Shown here in pieces: positions 26,305 to 37,730 of a stretch of 64,000 nt of DNA. A program made the translations under genes and the position numbers. Origin of the DNA: CAVZCK01 sp963798805 (GTDB taxonomy: Bacteria > Pseudomonadota > Alphaproteobacteria > Rhizobiales > Rhodomicrobiaceae). Every line of letters starts with the position of its first letter. Position 1 is the first letter of the stretch. Under the pieces are notes generated by a model that saw only the letters and a list, made by a program, of their open reading frames with translations, had not been told where the DNA came from and made no database searches. The stretch covers positions 248,001 to 312,000 of the forward strand of contig CAWCVC010000010.1 in NCBI GenBank assembly GCA_963798805.1, given 5' to 3'.

Positions 26305-27078
26305 ATGAGCTTTCAGATGATCGTTGCGGAAAAAAAGAACCGGATCGGCGTCATCACTCTCAACCGGCCGCAAGCGCTCAACGCCCTCAATTCCGCGCTG
26401 ATCGCCGAGCTCAACACGGCGCTCGACGATTTCGAGGCCGATGAGGGCATCGGCTGCATGGTGCTGACCGGCTCGGAGCGCGCCTTCGCCGCAGGCGCCG
26501 ATATCAAGGAGATGGAGAGCAAGGGCTTCATCGACGTGATGATGACCGACTTCATCGCCCCGTGGGAGCGGATCAGCCGTTGCCGCAAGCCGGTGATCGC
26601 GGCAGTGCGGGGTTTTGCGCTCGGCGGCGGCTGTGAGGTGGCGATGATGTGCGACTTCATTATTGCCGGTGAGAGTGCCAAATTCGGCCAGCCCGAGATC
26701 AAGCTCGGCGTCATTCCCGGCGCGGGCGGCACGCAGCGCCTGACGCGGGCTGTCGGCAAGGCCAAGGCCATGGATCTCTGCCTCACCGGCCGGATGATGG
26801 ACGCGGCCGAAGCCGAGCGCTCCGGCCTGGTCTCCCGCGTCGTGCCGGATGACAAGGTGCTGGAGGAGGCGATGAAGGCGGCCGAGCAGATCGCCGGCTT
26901 TTCGCTGCCCGCCGTGATGACCGCCAAGGAGTCGGTCAACCGCGCCTTCGAGACGACGCTCAGCGAAGGCATCCGCTTCGAGCGGCGGGTGTTCCAGTCG
27001 CTGTTCGCCACCGAGGATCAGAAGGAGGGCATGGCGGCATTCGTGGCCAAGCGCCCTGCCGATTTCAAGCACCGTTAG
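26305..27078 (+). CDS. Enoyl-CoA hydratase
   Basis: The 257-residue crotonase-fold enzyme hydrates 2-enoyl-CoA in beta-oxidation. The ATG at 26305 follows AAGGAGATGCGC. Oxyanion-hole and catalytic marks are AFAAGADIKEM (about 61-71), GFALGGGCEVAMMCDF (about 105-120) and QPEIKLGVIPGAGGTQRLTR (about 130-149), where both catalytic Glu positions are kept. It follows mutM by 23 bp, an order conserved in the group. The stop TAG falls in the TTAGTGG left end of repeat R1. Confidence 0.95.
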   Translation: MSFQMIVAEKKNRIGVITLNRPQALNALNSALIAELNTALDDFEADEGIGCMVLTGSERAFAAGADIKEMESKGFIDVMMTDFIAPWERISRCRKPVIAAVRGFALGGGCEVAMMCDFIIAGESAKFGQPEIKLGVIPGAGGTQRLTRAVGKAKAMDLCLTGRMMDAAEAERSGLVSRVVPDDKVLEEAMKAAEQIAGFSLPAVMTAKESVNRAFETTLSEGIRFERRVFQSLFATEDQKEGMAAFVAKRPADFKHR

Positions 27079-27206
27079 TGGATCAAACGTGACATTTGAG
27101 TCCTCACGCCGTGCAGTCGGATTGAGGTAAGCAATTAAAAGGTCACGGAAATTTGATCCATCAGCAAGAGACCTAGTGGTTCGAAGCGTTAGATTCGAGC
27201 CACCAG
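27075..27206. repeat. Compound hairpin repeat (copy R1)
   Basis: About 132 bp, beginning TTAGTGGATCAAACGTGACA and ending in the short hairpin CTAGTGGTTCGAA...GATTCGAGCCACCAG. The same compound arrangement recurs at 33625-33757 with high similarity. The ends of the first part, TGGATCAAA and TTTGATCCA, pair. The left end contains the stop codon of the enoyl-CoA hydratase gene. Confidence 0.85.
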
Positions 27207-27242
27207 GCGCAGGCGAATTGAAACCACGGGGCCGGGGCGCTC

Positions 27243-28040
27243 ATGGACGAAACGCGCAGACAGATGACGGCCCTTGCCTATGAGCTGGCGCTCACCCGCC
27301 TTCAGGCGGCGCGCGATCCGCGCGAGCTGTGTCTTTGCACCACCCAATGTTTCAGCCAGGGACCGGAGGACGGCGTCATCGCCGAAATCTTCCGGCGCAT
27401 CGGCACGCGCGACCGCTGCTTCATCGAGATCGGCGCGGGTGACGGACGGGAGAACACCACGCGGCTGCTCCTGACGCTCGGCTGGTCGGGCATCTGGGTC
27501 GAGGGCAGCGCGCCGGCCTGCGCCGCGATCCGCGATGGCTTCGCCGCGCCGCTCGCCTCCGGCCAGCTCAGGCTGATCGAGGCGATGGTGACGGCGGAAA
27601 ACATCGAGGCGCTGCTGGCCGAGGCGGGCGCGCCGGCGCGTTTCGATTATCTCAGCATCGATCTGGACATGAACACCTATCATGTCTGGCGCGGGCTCGG
27701 CGCCTACAGGCCGCGCGCCGCTTGCATCGAATATAACGCGTCGATCCCGCCTGCGCACGAATTCGTCGTGCCCTATGATCCGAGCGCCGTCTGGGACGGC
27801 TCGAACTGGTATGGCGCAGGGTTGAAATCGCTGGAGCTACTTGGCGCCTCGAAGGGCTTAAGACTGGTGGGTTGCGATTTTTACGGCGTCAATGCCTTCT
27901 TCGTCACCGACAAGGAGGATCTATCCGGCTTCGTCGAGCCATTCACGGCCGAGAAGCATTACCAGCCGCCGAACTATCTCGCGCCCTTCCGCCAGGGCCA
28001 CTGGCCGGCCTCGCCGAAGCTGACAAACCCGGCGGGGTAG
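27243..28040 (+). CDS. FkbM-like putative methyltransferase
   Basis: The 265-residue protein has a class I methyltransferase-like core: CFIEIGAGDGRENTTRLLLT (about 60-79) as SAM loop, GIWVEGSAPACAAI, and FDYLSIDLDMNTYHVWRGLG (about 137-156), reminiscent of the FkbM type used on sugars or polyketides. The tail holds PVVPYDPS-like elements and an aromatic C terminus. The acceptor is unknown. It converges with a UDP-sugar epimerase gene (ends 2 bp apart), which fits a surface-polysaccharide role, but this is inference. The start ATG 27243 lacks a strong ribosome site. Confidence 0.7.
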   Translation: MDETRRQMTALAYELALTRLQAARDPRELCLCTTQCFSQGPEDGVIAEIFRRIGTRDRCFIEIGAGDGRENTTRLLLTLGWSGIWVEGSAPACAAIRDGFAAPLASGQLRLIEAMVTAENIEALLAEAGAPARFDYLSIDLDMNTYHVWRGLGAYRPRAACIEYNASIPPAHEFVVPYDPSAVWDGSNWYGAGLKSLELLGASKGLRLVGCDFYGVNAFFVTDKEDLSGFVEPFTAEKHYQPPNYLAPFRQGHWPASPKLTNPAG

Positions 28041-28041
28041 C

Positions 28042-29049
28042 TCAAAGCCCGTAATAGCCGCGATACCAGTCGACGAATCTCCGCATGCCCTCGCCGATCG
28101 TGGTATTGGGCGCAAATCCGACATCCCGGATCAGGTCGTCGACATCCGCATAGGTCGCCAGCACGTCGCCGGGCTGCATGGGCAGAAAATTCTTCTTCGC
28201 CTCTCGGCCCGTCGCCGCCTCGATCGCGGCGATGAAGTCCATCAGGGCGACGGCATTGTGGTTGCCGATATTATAGAGTCGGTAAGGCGCGCTGGAGGAG
28301 CCGGGATCGGGCGCATTGCCGTCCCACTCCGGATCGGGCGTGGCGACGCGATCCAGCACGCGCACGACGCCCTCGACGATGTCGTCGATATAGGTGAAGT
28401 CGCGCATATGCTTGCCGTGGTTGAAGACATCGATCGGCTCGCCGGCGAGAATCCTGGCGGTGAATTTGAACAGCGCCATATCCGGCCGGCCCCACGGGCC
28501 GTAGACGGTGAAGAAGCGCAGGCCAGTGACAGGCAGCCGGTAGAGATGCGCATAGCTGTGCGCCATCAGCTCGTTGGATTTCTTCGTCGCGCCGTAAAGG
28601 CTGAGCGGATGGTCGACATTGTCATGCACGCTGAACGGCATCTCGGTGTTGGCGCCATAGACCGAGGATGACGAAGCATAGACGAGATGCTCGATGCCCC
28701 CATGTCGGCAGCCTTCGAGGATGTGCAGGAAGCCGGTGAGGTTGGACGCTACATAAGGGTGCGGGTTGAGGAGCGAATAGCGCACGCCCGCCTGCGCCGC
28801 CAAATGCACGACGCGCTGCGGCCGCTCGTCCCGGAACAGGCTCTCGATGGCGGTGCGGTCGGCAAGGTCGCCCAGGATGAAGTGGAAGCCGTTGCGCCCT
28901 TCCAGCTGGGCAAGCCGGGCCTTCTTCAGAGACGGATCGTAATAATCGTTGAGATTATCGAGGCCGACGACCTCATGGCCGAGGTCGAGCAGCTTCTTAG
29001 CCGTGAAAAAGCCGATGAATCCGGCAGCGCCCGTGACGAGGATTTTCAT
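28042..29049 (-). CDS. NAD-dependent epimerase, UDP-glucuronate 4-epimerase type
   Basis: The 335-residue extended SDR has the cofactor motif VTGAAGFIGFFTAKKLL (about 5-21), the DNLNDYYDPSLKKARL segment typical of UDP-glucuronate 4-epimerases, and the catalytic YASSSSVYGAN and LYGATKKSNE (Tyr-x-x-x-Lys, about 153-157). It would interconvert UDP-glucuronate and UDP-galacturonate for polysaccharide or lipopolysaccharide synthesis. ATG 29049 is the natural start. Neighbouring glycosyltransferases lie about 9 kb away, not adjacent. Confidence 0.92.
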   Translation of the reverse strand: MKILVTGAAGFIGFFTAKKLLDLGHEVVGLDNLNDYYDPSLKKARLAQLEGRNGFHFILGDLADRTAIESLFRDERPQRVVHLAAQAGVRYSLLNPHPYVASNLTGFLHILEGCRHGGIEHLVYASSSSVYGANTEMPFSVHDNVDHPLSLYGATKKSNELMAHSYAHLYRLPVTGLRFFTVYGPWGRPDMALFKFTARILAGEPIDVFNHGKHMRDFTYIDDIVEGVVRVLDRVATPDPEWDGNAPDPGSSSAPYRLYNIGNHNAVALMDFIAAIEAATGREAKKNFLPMQPGDVLATYADVDDLIRDVGFAPNTTIGEGMRRFVDWYRGYYGL

Positions 29050-29249
29050 GATTGGCTCAGAATAAGGGGCGGAAAGTAATGCAGAGCCCCGCTTCGAGGC
29101 CGCTGTCCGATTGACGTCTTAGGGGACCCGCATTATACACGCAACCACCTGTTTCATTCCGTGCCGCGGCGCTGCGGGGGCAGCTTTGCAAGACGAATTG
29201 CGCGCCGGCGCAGATGAGCTCGATCCAATTTTCGAAGGTTCAGGAGACC

Positions 29250-29516
29250 ATGGCAAACACCAAGTCCGCCAAAAAGGCGATTCGCGTCATGATGCGGCGC
29301 ACCGAGATCAACAAGAACCGCCGCAGCCGCATGCGTACCTATGTCCGCAAGGTCGAGGAGGCGATCGCCGCCGGCGACAAGTCCGCTGCCGAGACGGCAT
29401 TGCGCGATGCGCAGCCCGAAATCATGCGGGGGGCGCAAAAGGGCGTGCTGCATAAGAATACGGCCTCCCGGAAAATCTCTCGCCTGTCCGCCCGCATCCG
29501 GGCTTTGGCCAGCTGA
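29250..29516 (+). CDS. rpsT: 30S ribosomal protein S20
   Basis: This 88-residue basic helical protein starts MANTKSAKKAIRVMMRRTEI, preceded by CAGGAGACC. It binds 16S rRNA in the body of the 30S subunit. The length and the KTASRKISRLSARIRAL-like C terminus (here NTASRKISRLSARIRALAS) are standard. It lies upstream of dnaA as in most related genomes and is followed by a clear terminator. Confidence 0.97.
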   Translation: MANTKSAKKAIRVMMRRTEINKNRRSRMRTYVRKVEEAIAAGDKSAAETALRDAQPEIMRGAQKGVLHKNTASRKISRLSARIRALAS

Positions 29517-29556
29517 AGCGCTTTGTTTCGCAACTCTTGAGCCGCTGTTGCTTTTC

Positions 29557-29592
29557 TGCAACGCCCAGCATTTGCTGGGCGTTTCTTTATTT
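29557..29592 (+). terminator. Rho-independent terminator after rpsT
   Basis: The stem AACGCCCAGCA pairs with TGCTGGGCGTT around a loop of about 2 to 4 nt and is followed by TCTTTATTTTT. It lies about 45 bp after the rpsT stop. Confidence 0.9.
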
Positions 29593-30137
29593 TTGACTTG
29601 CTTTCAGGATTCTCCGCTAAATCAAGGCGTTAACTATTTGTTTACGAAAATCAATCTAAGGTTGACGGAAGGTGAATTGTACAATCAAGCAAAAAATGGG
29701 CTTTAAAGACGGATTCGTGTTGACCCTTAGCTTGAGACGGCCGACTCGCCTTGGCTCGATTTTTATAAGCAAAATCAAATGGTTAATTTAAACCTTTTGA
29801 GTCGGGCGTCGGGCGCTCCCTTGTCGCGTTTTCGTCACCATGGACGGACGCACGCCGGAGAGGACGGCCCGGCAGATTGCAACCCCAGCGGAGGGCGTGT
29901 ATAGTCCAACTCATCCGAACGGGGACATTTTCCCCTCCTGATACTGACTTCCTTTGTATTGCGTACCGCCATTTTCGGCGTTTGCAAGGTGGCATTGCGA
30001 GCGCACGGAAGTGAATTTGTCGAAGGTCTTGTGGTTCATAAGGAGACTGCTTTTACGTCCGATCTTGGCTTCGAAATTGTGCGGCGTTCCGAAATGAAGC
30101 AAGATACGTAATTGCGGTCGGCGACCAGGAGGTATTT
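29593..30137. other. AT-richer interval upstream of dnaA
   Basis: Together with 30138-30718 this separates rpsT from dnaA by 1.2 kb. The part 29593-29810 is clearly AT-rich with short A and T runs. I looked for DnaA boxes (TTATNCACA on either strand) and found no convincing cluster, so I do not call an origin here. It should contain promoters for dnaA. Confidence 0.5.
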
Positions 30138-30605
30138 ATGTTTAGCGGGTTAGAACGCGAGCACGCGGTATTGCACCGCGAGCGAACCGTTGCCTGGGTC
30201 TGGATAAAGGCCCGCGGCATCATGAGAAATCGACCCACGCCGACGCACTCGAAGCTTACGACCAGCGTGCTTCTCACCAGCGACTGCGCTCATCATGAAG
30301 AGGCAGCGAACTGGCGCGACAGCCTGGCCGCGATTACCTACCGCAATCTTGCACGTCAAATTTGCGATCAATTTTACGACCTCTCCATACTTTATGCTTG
30401 GCGCAATCGAACGCCCGAGGCTCTGGCCGCGGGCAGGATGCTCAGTCCGGCCTTGCCTTCCTATTGCAGGGATCGGGCTCCAGCGCCTGCCGGCAGCTTG
30501 CGTTCTCAAAGAGATGACAAAGCTCGCATTCTGGAAGCCGTGCTTCCGCATCCCGCGGAACGCCGCGGCGCCGTGCTGATCGCTTTGAGATCCAGGGCGG
30601 CGTAG
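30138..30605 (+). CDS. Hypothetical ORF upstream of dnaA (doubtful)
   Basis: A frame of 155 codons is preceded by a very good ribosome site (AGGAGGTATTTATG). The deduced protein, MFSGLEREHAVLHRERTVAW onward, matches no family I know, and it is rich in Arg and Ala without clear domains. The composition looks only weakly coding. It may instead be a leader transcript of dnaA. I list it because of the ribosome site. Confidence 0.3.
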   Translation: MFSGLEREHAVLHRERTVAWVWIKARGIMRNRPTPTHSKLTTSVLLTSDCAHHEEAANWRDSLAAITYRNLARQICDQFYDLSILYAWRNRTPEALAAGRMLSPALPSYCRDRAPAPAGSLRSQRDDKARILEAVLPHPAERRGAVLIALRSRAA

Positions 30606-30718
30606 CTCCGTCAGCGCCAACATTCTTGCAAAAACATATCAGCACCGCCCATCAGAGGCGGAATGGATGACTTCGCCCGATGTCGATCTGGTGCGAAGCT
30701 TATTAGCGGGGTATTCCG

Positions 30719-32164
30719 GTGACGACATTAGAATTAAGCGCCAACGCGATGGAAACGAAGTGGCGGCGGGTTCAGGCCCGGCTGCGCGCCGAGCTTGGCG
30801 AAGACGTTTTTACGAGCTGGTTTGGCCGGATGGAGCTCGACTCCTGCGCCGGCGGAGTGGTTCAGGTTTCCGTGCCGACGAAATTTCTGCGCAACTGGCT
30901 GCAAGGGCATTATGCCGAGCGCCTGCTGTCATGCTGCAGCGCCGAACTCTCCGGCGTCGACCGTGTCGAATTCCGTGTTCGTCAGCCTCATGATGCCGTG
31001 CTCGCCGAGCGCCGCCGTCAGGAGCAGCACGCGGTCAAAGCCGATCTGCAAAAAACGGACTATTCCCGCGGCGATGAGCCGACCGGCCGCGACGGGCGCA
31101 CCGGGTGGGATGGCTTCGAAGGCTCGCCGCTCGAGGCCCGCTTCGCCTTCTCCTCGTTCATCGTCGGGGCCTCCAACCGGCTCGCCCACGCGGCCGCCTT
31201 GCAGGTGACCGAAGCCGTCGCCGATCAGCCGCTGCGTTACAACCCTCTCTATATCCACGCCAAGGTCGGCCTCGGCAAGACGCATCTGCTGCATGCCATC
31301 GCCTGGGAGGTGAAGCGCCGCAAGCCGAAAGCCAAGCTCCTCTATCTGACTGCCGAGCGCTTCATGTACAGCTTCGCCGACGCTCTGCAGGCCCGCGACG
31401 CCGTGGCCTTCAAGGATAAGATCCGAGCGATCGACATCCTGCTGATCGACGATATCGAGTTTCTGCAGGGCCGCACCTTCCAGCAGGAATTCTGCCATAC
31501 GCTGAATTCGCTGATCGACGGCGGCAAGCAGGTCGTCGTCGCGGCCGATTGTCCGCCGATGCAGCTCGAAAGCTTCGACGCACGCATGCGCTCGCGGCTC
31601 TCCGGCGGGCTCGTCGCCGAGGTCGGTGCGATGGACTACGATCTGCGCTACAAAGTGCTGAAGCGCCGCGCAGCGGAGAAAGCCGAGCAGGAGCGCGGCT
31701 TCGGCATCCCCGAGCCGGTGATCGAATATCTCGCCTCGCAACTCACCGAGAGCGGGCGCGAGCTCGAAGGCGCCATCACCCGGCTGCATGCCGCCTATCA
31801 GCTGACCTCGCAGCCGATCACGGTCGAAAGCGCCGAGCAGATCATCGGCGATCTGATCCGCGGCAAGGAACCAAGGCGCGTCAAGATCGATGATATTTTG
31901 CGCGTGGTGATGAAGCATTTCGGCGTCAATCGCGGCGATCTGCTCTCGAGCCGGCGCAACCGCTCGATCGTCAGGCCGCGCCAGATCGGCATGTATCTGG
32001 CCAAGTCGCTGACGGCGCGCTCGCTGCCGGAAATCGGCCGGCGCTTCGGCGGCCGCGATCACACGACGGTCCTGCACGCGATCCGGAAGATCGAATCGCT
32101 CCTGCAGGACGATGCCGGGCTCAGAGAAGAGGTCGAGGTTCTGAAGAGGCTTCTGAAAGAGTAG
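30719..32164 (+). CDS. dnaA: Chromosomal replication initiator DnaA
   Basis: The 481-residue AAA+ protein binds oriC and opens it for replication. The frame begins with GTG 30719 (MTTLELSANAMETKWRRVQ). Domain I covers about 1-90; the linker to about 145 is variable and charged. The AAA+ core has Walker A VGLGKTHLLHAI (about 183-194), Walker B ILLIDDIEFLQGR (about 240-252) and SRLSGGLVAEV with the Arg sensor region. Domain IV ends with GRDHTTVLHAIRKIESLL, the DNA-binding signature. ATG within METKWRRV is a possible alternative start. It is followed by dnaN about 310 bp downstream. Confidence 0.97.
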   Translation: MTTLELSANAMETKWRRVQARLRAELGEDVFTSWFGRMELDSCAGGVVQVSVPTKFLRNWLQGHYAERLLSCCSAELSGVDRVEFRVRQPHDAVLAERRRQEQHAVKADLQKTDYSRGDEPTGRDGRTGWDGFEGSPLEARFAFSSFIVGASNRLAHAAALQVTEAVADQPLRYNPLYIHAKVGLGKTHLLHAIAWEVKRRKPKAKLLYLTAERFMYSFADALQARDAVAFKDKIRAIDILLIDDIEFLQGRTFQQEFCHTLNSLIDGGKQVVVAADCPPMQLESFDARMRSRLSGGLVAEVGAMDYDLRYKVLKRRAAEKAEQERGFGIPEPVIEYLASQLTESGRELEGAITRLHAAYQLTSQPITVESAEQIIGDLIRGKEPRRVKIDDILRVVMKHFGVNRGDLLSSRRNRSIVRPRQIGMYLAKSLTARSLPEIGRRFGGRDHTTVLHAIRKIESLLQDDAGLREEVEVLKRLLKE

Positions 32165-32474
32165 CGCCGGGGGTCGGCTTCGAGCCGGAAGGCCGAGCCA
32201 GAAACCCGCTCCAGGTCCGGCCTCGCGGCCGGGCTTGGTTTATCCGATGAGGGCTGACTGGAGGATTGGCGCGTCTTCGCTGTCTCTGGTGCCGGCGATC
32301 TAGTATAAGGGTCTTTCGCTCCGGTTCGGCCGCGCACTGCAAAATGCGCGAATGTGTACCAAGAGGCGGAGGCGTTCGCCGGAAGACCATTCACCGAGGG
32401 ATGGGCGGGCGGCGCCGAAGAGCGCCGAACGATGGCGAAGGGCAAAATCTCCGGGATTGGTGAGGGGATTGTCG
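32165..32474. other. dnaA-dnaN interval
   Basis: The first 70 bp are GC-rich and able to fold (GGCTTCGAGCCGGAAGGCC). The dnaN reading frame stays open back to 32352 but that part is not like dnaN. A dnaN promoter is probable; no other signal seen. Confidence 0.45.
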
Positions 32475-33593
32475 ATGCGATTACTGATCGAAAAAAGCGC
32501 CCTTTTGAAGGCGCTTCAGCATGTCACCAGCGTCGTCGAGCGGCGCAATACGATCCCGATTCTTGCGAATGTGTCGCTGCGCGCCGAAAACGACTCGCTG
32601 CATCTGAAAGCGACCGATCTCGACATCGAGGTTACTGAAACCGCCAAGGCCGAGACCATGGCTCCCGGCGGCACGACGGTTGCCGCGCACACGCTGCACG
32701 ACATCATCCGCAAGCTGCCGGACGGCGCCCAGATCGAGCTGGCCGGCAAGGCCGATGAAGGTCGGCTTGCCATCACCTCGGGAACGTCGCGTTTCCTGCT
32801 GGCCTGTCTGCCTGCCGACGATTTCCCCGATCTCGGGCTCGACGGCATGTCGCACAGCTTCGCGCTGGCGTCGCGCGATCTTGTCCGACTGATCGAGAAG
32901 ACCCGCTTTGCCATCTCGACCGACGAGACCCGCTATTACCTCAACGGCATTTATCTGCATGCGAGCGAGACGCCCGACGGCTGGCGGCTGCGGGCGGTGG
33001 CGACGGACGGCCATCGTCTTGCCCGCATGGATGTCGCTCTGCCGGACGGCGGCGACGGCATGCCGGGGATCATCCTGCCGCGCAAGACCGTGCAGGAGGT
33101 GGCAAAACTGCTCGCCGACTACACCGACGAGGTCTCGGTCAATCTGTCGGCCAACAAGATCCGCTTCACCGCCGGCAATGTCGTGCTGACGTCAAAGCTG
33201 ATCGACGGCACCTTCCCGGACTATCAGCGCGTGATTCCACAGAATAACGACAAGACGATGCAAGTCGAAAATTCCGCTTTTGTCGCCGCCGTGGACCGCG
33301 TTTCGACGTTGTCCAGTGAAAAGGGCCGCGCCGTGAAGTTGAATATTACCGATGGCAAGCTGGTCCTCTCGGTCAATAATCCGGAATCGGGCTCCGCGAC
33401 CGAGGAAATAGAGTCCATTTATAGTGGCGACCCCCTGGAAATCGGCTTCAACGCTCGCTATTTAATGGATATTGCATCGCAAATCGAAGGCGAGCGAGTG
33501 GCTTTCAAACTCTCCGATCCGAGCGCTCCGACGCTGATCGGGGAGGAGAGCGACGCGTCCGTCCTTTATGTGTTGATGCCGATGCGGGTCTAG
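32475..33593 (+). CDS. dnaN: DNA polymerase III beta subunit (sliding clamp)
   Basis: The 372-residue clamp starts MRLLIEKSALLKALQHVTS and ends VLYVLMPMRV, both typical; the latter contains the inner-surface C-terminal motif. It forms a ring dimer on DNA that tethers DNA polymerase III and repair factors. Three repeated clamp folds are apparent by length, and LPRKTVQEVAKLL marks the second to third domain border. It lies in the conserved order dnaA-dnaN-recF-gyrB. A compound hairpin repeat separates it from recF. Confidence 0.97.
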   Translation: MRLLIEKSALLKALQHVTSVVERRNTIPILANVSLRAENDSLHLKATDLDIEVTETAKAETMAPGGTTVAAHTLHDIIRKLPDGAQIELAGKADEGRLAITSGTSRFLLACLPADDFPDLGLDGMSHSFALASRDLVRLIEKTRFAISTDETRYYLNGIYLHASETPDGWRLRAVATDGHRLARMDVALPDGGDGMPGIILPRKTVQEVAKLLADYTDEVSVNLSANKIRFTAGNVVLTSKLIDGTFPDYQRVIPQNNDKTMQVENSAFVAAVDRVSTLSSEKGRAVKLNITDGKLVLSVNNPESGSATEEIESIYSGDPLEIGFNARYLMDIASQIEGERVAFKLSDPSAPTLIGEESDASVLYVLMPMRV

Positions 33594-33624
33594 TGCGTGC
33601 CTCCCGGCCGCCGGCGGACCAATC

Positions 33625-33757
33625 CTAGTGGATCAAACGTGACATTTGAGTGCCTCGGGCCGTGTGGTGGGATTGAGGTAGAGAATTCGAATGTCATGGA
33701 AATTTGATTCATCAGCAGAAAGTCTAGTGGTTCGAAGCGTCAGATTCGAACCACTAG
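33625..33757. repeat. Compound hairpin repeat (copy R2)
   Basis: About 133 bp, bounded by CTAG on both sides and highly similar to copy R1 at 27075. Part one runs CTAGTGGATCAAACGTGACA to TTTGATTCATCAGC; part two is the short perfect hairpin CTAGTGGTTCGAA, spacer, TTCGAACCACTAG. It sits between dnaN and recF, about 30 bp after the dnaN stop. Confidence 0.87.
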
Positions 33758-33785
33758 AAGCGAAGGTCAGGCAACGGATTCCGGT

Positions 33786-35036
33786 TTGGCAGGAAACGCT
33801 TTGGCGGCTTTGAGGTCACATGGGGCTTGGGCCGGGCAGCCGGGCACGGGCGAAAAGCGCCTGTCGCTGTCGCGGCTGACGCTCACCGATTTCCGTAATT
33901 ATGGCCATTGCGCGCTCGCACTCGACGGGGTGAGCGTGGTGCTGACCGGCCGGAACGGCTCCGGAAAGACCAATATACTGGAAGCCGTCTCGCTGCTGGG
34001 GCCCGGCCGCGGCCTGCGCGGCGCGCCCTTTGCCGAACTGGCCCGCCTGACCGGCGAGGGTGGTTGGGCCGTCTCGGCGCGCCTGAAGCGCGACGGCGAT
34101 GAGGCAACGCTCGGCACGGGCCAACAGCCGGTCCCGGCGGCGGCGAACGGACGCATCGTCAGGATCGACGGCGAGCCGGTCGGCGGGTCCGGCGCCCTCG
34201 GCGATTATCTCCAGATCGTCTGGCTGATACCGGCCATGGACGGGCTGTTCACCGGCCCCGCCTCGGAACGGCGCCGCTTTCTCGACCGCATGGTCTCGAC
34301 CTTCGACAGCGCCCATCGCACACGCCTCAATCATTTCGAGCGCGCCATGCGCCAGCGCAATCGTCTGCTTGAGACCGGCGAGCGCTCCGGCCGGCTGTTC
34401 GAGGCGATCGAAAGCCAGATGGCGGAGATCGGGACGGCGATTGCCGCGGCCCGCATCGAAGCGGCCGAGCGGCTGGCCGAGGCTGCAATCGGCCGAGCGG
34501 ACAGCGGGAATGCCGCGTTTCCGAATGCAGTTCTGGCCCTGGAAGGCGCTCTCGAAGCGGCGCTTAAGGATGCGCCCGCCGTCGATGTCGAAGACCAGTA
34601 TGCGCGCGGGCTTGCGGATGCGCGCGAGCGCGACCGCGCCGCCGGCCGGACGCTTACCGGGCCTCACCGCTCGGATCTTCTCCTCCGGCACGGACCGAAG
34701 GACATGCCGGCCCATCTCTGTTCCACCGGCGAGCAGAAAGCCTTGCTGATCGGTCTCATTCTGGCACATGCGAAAGCGGTGAACGACATGGTGGGCGGCC
34801 TTGCGCCGCTCCTTCTTTTGGACGAAATTGCTGCCCATCTGGACGAATTACGGCGGGAGTCGCTGTTCGACGAGATTGAACGGCTCGGCTCCCAGGCGTG
34901 GCTGACTGGCACCGATGACGACGTCTTCGCGCCGCTCCGGCACAAGGCGCAGTTTCTGAATGTTGCCGACGGCTCGGTCACCTCGGCCGCTCACCGGAGC
35001 GTGCCGCCCGCGACCCGGCAGATACGAACTGGGTAA
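33786..35036 (+). CDS. recF: DNA replication and repair protein RecF
   Basis: This SMC-like ATPase of up to 416 residues loads RecA at gaps with RecO and RecR. It has Walker A LTGRNGSGKTNILEAVSLLG (about 55-74), the signature region TGEQKALLIGLILAHA and Walker B LLLLDEIAAHLDE (about 340). The core family match starts at LSLSRLTLTDFRNYG (about residue 26). No ATG is available: TTG 33786 or, better placed after AGGAAACGC, TTG 33801 may serve as start. gyrB begins 10 bp downstream. Confidence 0.94.
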   Translation: MAGNALAALRSHGAWAGQPGTGEKRLSLSRLTLTDFRNYGHCALALDGVSVVLTGRNGSGKTNILEAVSLLGPGRGLRGAPFAELARLTGEGGWAVSARLKRDGDEATLGTGQQPVPAAANGRIVRIDGEPVGGSGALGDYLQIVWLIPAMDGLFTGPASERRRFLDRMVSTFDSAHRTRLNHFERAMRQRNRLLETGERSGRLFEAIESQMAEIGTAIAAARIEAAERLAEAAIGRADSGNAAFPNAVLALEGALEAALKDAPAVDVEDQYARGLADARERDRAAGRTLTGPHRSDLLLRHGPKDMPAHLCSTGEQKALLIGLILAHAKAVNDMVGGLAPLLLLDEIAAHLDELRRESLFDEIERLGSQAWLTGTDDDVFAPLRHKAQFLNVADGSVTSAAHRSVPPATRQIRTG

Positions 35037-35046
35037 GGAGTGTTGA

Positions 35047-37479
<2,433 letters not shown>

Positions 37480-37730
37480 CCGGGCATGATACCGGAGACC
37501 GGGCGGCGGATGGTTCTCCAGCGGGCTCGGCCGGCGTCCAGACGTCCCTCGATGATCGCGTAACCGGCCGGACGGGCGAGCGCCAGGTCGCGCCTCTATG
37601 ATCCCGTTCGGATCAAATCCCGGTAAGGCCCTGCCTATGCGCGAAGAATTCCTTTTTGATTCCGCATTTTTCTTGCCACAGCTTTTCCCGATAGTGCAAG
37701 GGAACGAGGTCGGGAAACGCTGGGACAGCA

